A stretch of 64,000 bases of DNA from Deltaproteobacteria bacterium. Its GTDB lineage: Bacteria > Myxococcota_A > UBA796 > GCA-2862545. The translations under genes and the position numbers were made by a program. This document shows, in pieces, positions 59,408 through 64,000 of the stretch; position 1 is the first letter of the stretch; each line of letters starts with the position of its first letter. The DNA lies in contig REDI01000010.1 of assembly GCA_007693595.1 (NCBI GenBank), positions 84,423-148,422 on the forward strand, read 5' to 3'. Below the pieces are notes generated by a model that was not told the DNA's origin, made no database searches, and was given only the letters and a program-made list of their open reading frames with translations.

Positions 59408-59908
59408 GTGTCGGCCTTGTCTATGAACGATAAACTCGAGTCCACTCCCCGGCTCACGCGCAGCGTCCGGGTGAGCGCCTTGTCGTGGGCTCTCCTGGGT
59501 GGCTGCCTGCTGCTCGTCTTTGGCTCGTGGGGGTATGCCACCGTGGTCGCATGTTCTGAGGTATGGGAGCAGCTTAACCTCGCCGTGCACGAGTTCTGGC
59601 GCAACGGTCAGTGGCCTCCGCTCGACTTCTGGATGCTGCCGATGATGATGCTGAGCGCGTCGCTCGCGCTGCTGGGGGCCGTGCTAGGTCTTGTGGGTGG
59701 GCTCTGGGCCTTTGTCGTCGGGGTGGCCGCCTGGTCTTGGCCCGACCGTGTCCTCGCCCATGGCGGTGTGTCCGCCTCGCTCTCGTTCATCCGCCGGCTC
59801 GTCCAGTTTGCCACGTTGCTCGCGTTAGCCCTCCTCTTGGAGGCTATGGCGCTCCTCTCTGCGATGGGAGGGGTCGGCTTGGTCGTCGTGGCCATGGCTC
59901 TGAACTGA
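59408..59908 (+). CDS. Membrane protein of unknown function, paralogue 2
   Basis: 166 aa from a GTG at 59408 (or ATG 59423). It has three membrane helices (SWALLGGCLLLVFGSWGYAT, MLSASLALLGAVLGLVGGLW and FATLLALALLLEAMALLSAM) and resembles the preceding gene in topology and in the segment SASLSFIRRL. The 34-base gap suggests one transcript. Function is unknown. Confidence 0.66.
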   Translation: MSALSMNDKLESTPRLTRSVRVSALSWALLGGCLLLVFGSWGYATVVACSEVWEQLNLAVHEFWRNGQWPPLDFWMLPMMMLSASLALLGAVLGLVGGLWAFVVGVAAWSWPDRVLAHGGVSASLSFIRRLVQFATLLALALLLEAMALLSAMGGVGLVVVAMALN

Positions 59909-59918
59909 GGGCTCGCCG

Positions 59919-60527
59919 CTACCTGCGCTGTCCTTGGCGGTTTCGTTGGCGGATGCCGGAGCTTCCGTGAACCATGAAGCCTAGTCCGAGGGGGATGGCG
60001 CCCAAGCTGCCCAGGGTCAGGCCCCTACCGATGCGCTCGGTGGGGCGTGGGGTGTCGGGGGCGTCCATCGGGCGGCTGGCTCGTCCTGTGATCCACAGGG
60101 AACTCCCGAGACTACCCATGCTCAAGGCCATGGTGCTAAGGATCATGCCCGCGATCATCGCGTTCGGACGCCCGGGTCGCACCACCAGATCGATGTCGGA
60201 GCCGCGGAAGCGCTGCAGCCGGACCGGCTGGGACCATCGGTCCCCTTGGACGGTCAGGAGCTCCAACCGCGGGACCCGGACGGTGCAGGGCAGGTCGCAG
60301 ACCTCGGAGATCGTTGGGAAGAGGGCCAATCCCACGTCGTCCTCCGAGAGGGTCGGCCGGGCGATGCGCACCAGGCTCGCCTCGTGCTTACGGCTCTTGA
60401 GGGTGAGGCTGACTCGCACCCGCTCGCGCTGATCAGGCCTGACCCCGGACTCGACCTCGATCGCTTGGGCGGGCAGGGGAAGCGCGAGGAGCCCGAGGAG
60501 CCACACGATCGGTACGGGGGGCTTCAT
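59919..60527 (-). CDS. Signal-peptide-bearing membrane protein of unknown function
   Basis: 202 aa from the ATG at 60527, preceded by GGAGG; an in-frame ATG 4 codons earlier overlaps that site. After a signal peptide (IVWLLGLLALPLPAQA) comes a ~100-residue beta-rich region with one Cys pair (VCDLPCTVRV) like PEGA-type envelope proteins, then two hydrophobic segments (MIAGMILSTMALSMGSLGSS and GLTLGSLGAIPLGLGFMV) and a basic tail. The strand pattern PRLELLTVQGDR fits a PEGA-like fold, but I cannot confirm this. Confidence 0.65.
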   Translation of the reverse strand: MKPPVPIVWLLGLLALPLPAQAIEVESGVRPDQRERVRVSLTLKSRKHEASLVRIARPTLSEDDVGLALFPTISEVCDLPCTVRVPRLELLTVQGDRWSQPVRLQRFRGSDIDLVVRPGRPNAMIAGMILSTMALSMGSLGSSLWITGRASRPMDAPDTPRPTERIGRGLTLGSLGAIPLGLGFMVHGSSGIRQRNRQGQRR

Positions 60528-60632
60528 GCGGACCTCCACCGGAGTTGGGGCATCGTACAGGATGATTGGCTGGCCGTCGAGAGGCGGCGGGCGGGAGGAG
60601 CGGTCCCGGAGGCGGGGTCCCGTTGGTGGAGC

Positions 60633-61115
60633 TCAGGGGATCTCGAACGCGTGCGTCTCGGTCTTGCTGATACACCGGCCGGACTCGTTGGGGTTGGCGA
60701 AGAGCGCTTCGGTCGTGGGATCCATCCCATCTTGGGGCGGGAGCTCCTGCCAGCCGGGGAAGTCGTCTTCGTTCAGGCCGCCGCCTCGATCGCCCAGCCC
60801 CTCGAGCGCGCAGAAAGCCTCGGCGTCCCAGTCTTCGGGCAGGGCCCGTCGGAAGGCGACCGCCAGGTGCGGATCTTCCGGCACGCAACCCACCCAGCTC
60901 GTGTCGTAGCGGAGGGTCTTGGGGGCATCGAGGGGCTCGCAGAGGGCGGTGACCACCGGCCGGTAGGAGAAGGTCGGCGTCTCGACTCGGAGGAGCGCGA
61001 TGCCGGGATCTTCGGCCGAGTAGTCCCCCTGCACCTCGACGGGAACGGTGGCGGTCAGATCGATCGTGAGGATGGGGTCGCAGGCGGTGAGAGCAACAAG
61101 GAAGGGCCAGCGCAT
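60633..61115 (-). CDS. Small lipoprotein of unknown function
   Basis: 160 aa with a lipobox (FLVALTAC, Cys12) directly after a short signal peptide, so almost the whole protein is mature. It contains four further Cys (VTALCEPL, VGCVPED, AFCALEG, GRCISKT), likely disulfide-bonded. A GGAGG lies in the leader. No domain is recognised. It precedes the PEGA-like gene by about 100 bases on the same strand. Confidence 0.7.
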   Translation of the reverse strand: MRWPFLVALTACDPILTIDLTATVPVEVQGDYSAEDPGIALLRVETPTFSYRPVVTALCEPLDAPKTLRYDTSWVGCVPEDPHLAVAFRRALPEDWDAEAFCALEGLGDRGGGLNEDDFPGWQELPPQDGMDPTTEALFANPNESGRCISKTETHAFEIP

Positions 61116-61233
61116 GAGGTGCCTCCGTGAAGCGTTTGGGGAGTGTACCTCCTGGGTCGCCGCCCCGCGAGGCGCGAGGTATCGAGGCCCCTCAGGACGT
61201 GAGCCAAGGGGGCTCCGGTAGGGGGTGTAATCG

Positions 61234-63297
61234 TTGGATGAGTCCCACCAAGGCTGGATCGAGGCTGAAGAGAGCCTCCTGAAGCGCTCCCTTCAGGCGC
61301 TCCACGAGATCCGCCGTGCAGATCAGGAGCGCGAGTCAGCCCTCGTCGCCAAGGGACGGGCACTCACCGCCGAACGCACCGCGCTACGCGGAGACAAGCT
61401 GCAACAGCAGGTCTTGGACCAAGCCCTCGACGAGACGGCCCAGCACCTCGAGGCCCACCGCCGGGCGAACAAGGCGCGCACGATCTCGTTGGAAGAACCC
61501 TACTTCGCGCACCTGGAGCTGGTCGAGGAGGGGCGCGCCCGAGACGTGTTGCTCGGCAAGGGCACGGTGATCGACCGTCGGCTCCCCGCCCAGCTCGTCG
61601 ACTGGCGAGAGGCCCCCATCAGCAGGCTCTACTACGAGTATGAGCAGGGCGACGAGTTCTGCGAAGAGATCGCCGGGCGGGAGCGCGAGGGCGAGATCGC
61701 GATCCGTCGCCGACTGGACATCCGAAGCGGCGTCCTGCAAGAGATCGGCTGTGGCGAGGTGGTGCTGCGTCGTCGGCCGGGCGGCTGGATCCGGGTCGGA
61801 GGCGGCGACCCTCAGGCGCCGGTCGAGCGATCAGAGCGTGAGGATCACCGATTACCCGATATTGTAAGCCTAATCACACCCGACCAGTTCGCCATCCTCA
61901 CGCGACCTGAAGCGGGGGTCGTGCTCCTGCGGGGGCAGGCCGGGTCGGGCAAGACCACGGTCGCGCTCCATCGTATCGCCTACCTCCACTACCAAGACCC
62001 TGATCGTTTCCAGCCCAGCCGAGCGCTGGTGGTGATGTTCAACAAGGCGCTCCAGACCTATGTAAGCAAGTCCCTGGACGATCTCGATCTGCGGGGTGTC
62101 CGGGTCGAGACCTTCCACGGCTGGGCGCGCCAGCACCTCGCCCACGCCGGCCCTCCGCTGCGCTTTCAAGCGGGGACGCCACCCAAGATCGCCGAGATCA
62201 AGCGCCATCCTGCGATGGAGGGCTTGCTCCGCGCCACCGTCGAGGATCTGGGCTCGAAGGCCGAGCGCTGGTTTGACGTCCCTCCGTCGCTTCAGGGCGC
62301 CTTCTCCGATCTCGCTGGATCGGGGCTCGAGCGTCTCCACGGCTTCTTCTCCAGGCATGACCTGCCTCCGCACGCCGTCGCGCAGCGCGATCGGCTCGTC
62401 TCACGCTTGCAGGACCACCTCCGCGACCTGCGAGGGCTCTTCGACGATCTGGAGCGCTGCCAGCGCTGCCTGCCCACTTCGCTCCACGACGCGATCCCCC
62501 TCGCGCGGGAGCAGATGGCACAGCGCGGCCGTTCCCAGGTCGTCGATTTCGAAGATGCAGCGCTCTTACTACGTTTGGGACAGCTCAAGCACCAGCTCAT
62601 GCCCGGCCTCCGCTGTCCTTGGCGCGGCCAGTTCACGCAGGTAGTGATCGACGAAGCCCAAGACCTCTCTCTGGTCGAGATCGCCGTGCTCATCGAGGCG
62701 GCTGACGAAGGGCGCTCGGTGACCATCGCCGGCGATCCCGCGCAGACCCTCTACCGGACCGATGCGGTCGACTTCGAGGCGCTCCTCGGTCAGCTGACCG
62801 GCCGTGGTGCGACCCGCCTCGACACGCTCCCTGTCGGGCATCGATCCAGTGCCCCGATCATGGCGTTGGCGCTCAAGGCGCTGGGTCGCTCCGATCCGGC
62901 GTTGATCGCTCAGACTCGCCCAGGGGGTCCCGTGCTGTGGCTCGAGACCGACCGGGCGGCGACGCTCGCCGAGGAGCTGCGCGCCTTCCGTGAGACCCGC
63001 CCGAACTCCCTCATCGCCGTCCTTTGCAAGCAGCGCCGCGAGGCCGATGCATGGTTTGGCCAGCTTCGCCCGCTCCTCCCCGAGGTCCGGCGGGGCGAGC
63101 GCGCTCGGTTCACCTTCGAGCCTGGCGTCGTCGTGACCAATGTGCATCAGGTCAAGGGGCTCGAGTTCGATGGGGTCGTGGTCGTGGAGCCGAGCGCGTA
63201 TCGCGATCACGAGCGACGCCTCCTGCACGTCGCGATCACCCGCGCGGCCGATCGGCTTTGGATCGTGGCTTCCCGAGGGAGGGGGCTGCTCGGCTGA
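61234..63297 (+). CDS. HelD-like SF1 helicase (UvrD/Rep family)
   Basis: 687 aa from a TTG at 61234. A coiled-coil N terminus (~10-85) leads to the HelD-type segment EEPYFAHLELVEEG, VLLGKGTVID and LVDWREAPISRLYYEY. The SF1 motor has Walker A RGQAGSGKTTVAL (~233-245), motif II VVIDEAQDLSLVEIAVL, GDPAQTLYRTD, and the motif VI region LLHVAITRAADRLWIVAS. HelD removes stalled RNA polymerase from DNA in Gram-positive bacteria. This one likely does similar recycling, but relatives of unknown role exist. Neighbours give no clue. Confidence 0.85.
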   Translation: MDESHQGWIEAEESLLKRSLQALHEIRRADQERESALVAKGRALTAERTALRGDKLQQQVLDQALDETAQHLEAHRRANKARTISLEEPYFAHLELVEEGRARDVLLGKGTVIDRRLPAQLVDWREAPISRLYYEYEQGDEFCEEIAGREREGEIAIRRRLDIRSGVLQEIGCGEVVLRRRPGGWIRVGGGDPQAPVERSEREDHRLPDIVSLITPDQFAILTRPEAGVVLLRGQAGSGKTTVALHRIAYLHYQDPDRFQPSRALVVMFNKALQTYVSKSLDDLDLRGVRVETFHGWARQHLAHAGPPLRFQAGTPPKIAEIKRHPAMEGLLRATVEDLGSKAERWFDVPPSLQGAFSDLAGSGLERLHGFFSRHDLPPHAVAQRDRLVSRLQDHLRDLRGLFDDLERCQRCLPTSLHDAIPLAREQMAQRGRSQVVDFEDAALLLRLGQLKHQLMPGLRCPWRGQFTQVVIDEAQDLSLVEIAVLIEAADEGRSVTIAGDPAQTLYRTDAVDFEALLGQLTGRGATRLDTLPVGHRSSAPIMALALKALGRSDPALIAQTRPGGPVLWLETDRAATLAEELRAFRETRPNSLIAVLCKQRREADAWFGQLRPLLPEVRRGERARFTFEPGVVVTNVHQVKGLEFDGVVVVEPSAYRDHERRLLHVAITRAADRLWIVASRGRGLLG

Positions 63298-63317
63298 GCC
63301 GCGGCCGGAACAGGTGC

Positions 63318-63326
63318 TGCTATGCT
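63318..63326 (+). promoter_or_regulatory. Candidate extended -10 element
   Basis: TGCTATGCT, an extended -10 pattern, lies 17 bases before the ATG of the DUF1622 gene. It starts 20 bases after the helicase stop, so the gene may have its own promoter. Confidence 0.3.
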
Positions 63327-63343
63327 CCGCGCGAGGAGGCGCT

Positions 63344-63751
63344 ATGGCGGACCCCGCATCCGACGACTCAGCTCAGAGCCTGCTCTACATCACCGAGGAC
63401 TGGGTCATCGAGGGGGTGGGCTGGCTGCGGCTCGTCGTGGAGCTCTTCGGTGCGGGTGTCATCGCGCTGGGGGTCGTCGCAGCGGCGATCGGGGTGGTTC
63501 GGGTGCTGATCACCCACCGCGACGAGAGCTTCCATCATGTTCGGCTGGACCTGGCGCGCTACCTCGCGCTCGCGTTGGAGTTTCAGCTTGCGGCTGACAT
63601 TCTGGGCACTGCCATCGCGCCGACTTGGGACCAGATCGGTAAGCTGGGAGCCGTGGCCGTGATCCGAACGGGGCTCAACCTGTTCTTGATGCACGAGATC
63701 AAGCTTGTGAAGGGCGAAGAAGACCCAGAGCCTTCCCGCTCTGCCGACTGA
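63344..63751 (+). CDS. DUF1622 family membrane protein
   Basis: 135 aa from the ATG at 63344 with GAGGAGG 4 bases upstream. It has three predicted helices (LVVELFGAGVIALGVVAAAI, LALALEFQLAADILGTAI and LGAVAVIRTGLNLFLMHEI). The RLDLARYLALALEFQLAADIL stretch and IRTGLNLFL are the typical conserved parts of DUF1622. Function is unknown. It follows the HelD-like gene by 46 bases. Confidence 0.85.
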   Translation: MADPASDDSAQSLLYITEDWVIEGVGWLRLVVELFGAGVIALGVVAAAIGVVRVLITHRDESFHHVRLDLARYLALALEFQLAADILGTAIAPTWDQIGKLGAVAVIRTGLNLFLMHEIKLVKGEEDPEPSRSAD

Positions 63752-63873
63752 GGCCCCGTGCGAAGGAGCGAGCGAGGTCCGTGCCGTTCGGATGGACCGA
63801 GCGCATGCCAGGCCTCGGATCATTGCCCCCAAGGTGCGCCCCGGGTACAAGGCCGCCTGTCTGGAGGTAAGCC

Positions 63874-64000
63874 ATGACCTTGCGCTCTTCGGTGGTTCTG
63901 TCCACGATGCTTCTCTTTCATGCCTGTGATCCGGCGACCGGAACGGACACGGACACGGACGTCGACACGGATACGGACACGGACGTCGACACGGACACGG
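63874..64000 (+). CDS. Lipoprotein with Asp-Thr repeat, cut by the window edge
   Basis: The ATG at 63874 has GGAGG 6 bases upstream. The signal peptide (LRSSVVLSTMLLFHAC, Cys18) is followed by DPATGTDTDTDVDTDTDTDV, and the sequence runs off the window. It is the same architecture as the lipoprotein at 29764-30972, but the mature domain is not visible. Partial at the 3' end. Confidence 0.8.
   Translation, partial: MTLRSSVVLSTMLLFHACDPATGTDTDTDVDTDTDTDVDTDT
63943..64000. repeat. GAC-ACG/GTC repeat encoding the Asp-Thr linker
   Basis: At least 58 bases of 6-base GACACG and GACGTC units reach the window edge. It is the same kind of repeat as at 30790-30864 on the opposite strand. Confidence 0.8.

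Noticed and set aside
63699..63905. Minus-strand frame opposite the start of the last lipoprotein
   Set aside because: The plus strand has GGAGG, a signal peptide with lipobox and a DT repeat, which match a known architecture.

Overview
The window is about 64 kb of high-GC DNA with densely packed genes on both strands. Many neighbours share ATGA, GTGA or TTGA start/stop overlaps. The likely source is a Myxococcota (deltaproteobacterial) chromosome. Supporting signs are lipoproteins with Asp-Thr (DTDTDVDTD) tails after the lipidated Cys, a light-controlled carotenoid cluster with a CarA/CarH-type B12 repressor, a serine/threonine kinase with a periplasmic sensor, a lone CpaF ATPase and an eCIS-core (DUF4157) protein. 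I found no rRNA, tRNA, IS element, phage or CRISPR. The region is mostly core chromosome with some lineage-specific surface genes.

0.2-12.8 kb: a divergent carotenoid locus. Leftward runs crtY (CrtL-type, FLEET motif), crtE, crtI, crtB and carH, followed by a methyltransferase-TPR gene and an EgtC-like amidotransferase. Rightward runs crtC, a CrtQ-like glycosyltransferase, a crtD-like desaturase and a secreted unknown. The divergent promoter region holds four tandem 11-bp CarH-type half-sites. Together the genes predict a monocyclic, 1'-hydroxylated and probably glycosylated carotenoid that is repressed in the dark by AdoCbl-CarH and induced by light.

12.8-26.3 kb: stress and housekeeping genes. 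These are a glutathione peroxidase, PPK2, a class II CPD photolyase, a lipoprotein hydrolase, a NYN-domain protein, HtpG, a 2-Cys peroxiredoxin, an arylsulfotransferase-like propeller protein and a GT-C-like membrane protein.

26.2-41.2 kb: CorA, surface lipoproteins, YceI and an unusual four-gene operon. That operon contains a deoxyhypusine-synthase-like gene, a 41-codon remnant of a flavin disulfide reductase, a membrane protein and pterin carbinolamine dehydratase. Next come CpaF, a Ser/Thr kinase with a dCache domain that probably starts at a CTG codon overlapping the glyS stop, glyS, a GNAT enzyme, dusA and a 46-aa highly basic protein.

41.2-53.6 kb: free Met-R-sulfoxide reductase, a GMC oxidoreductase with a small membrane partner, a serine hydrolase, a MoxR-VWA (RavA/ViaA-like) pair and a 1100-aa eCIS-core protein with a Gly/Ala-rich hydrophobic stretch.

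53.7-64 kb: an ATP-grasp-like protein divergent from an aspartoacylase-family hydrolase and a BBP2 porin, an EamA transporter, tandem paralogous membrane proteins, small lipoproteins, a HelD-like helicase, a DUF1622 membrane protein and a second Asp-Thr-repeat lipoprotein cut by the window edge.
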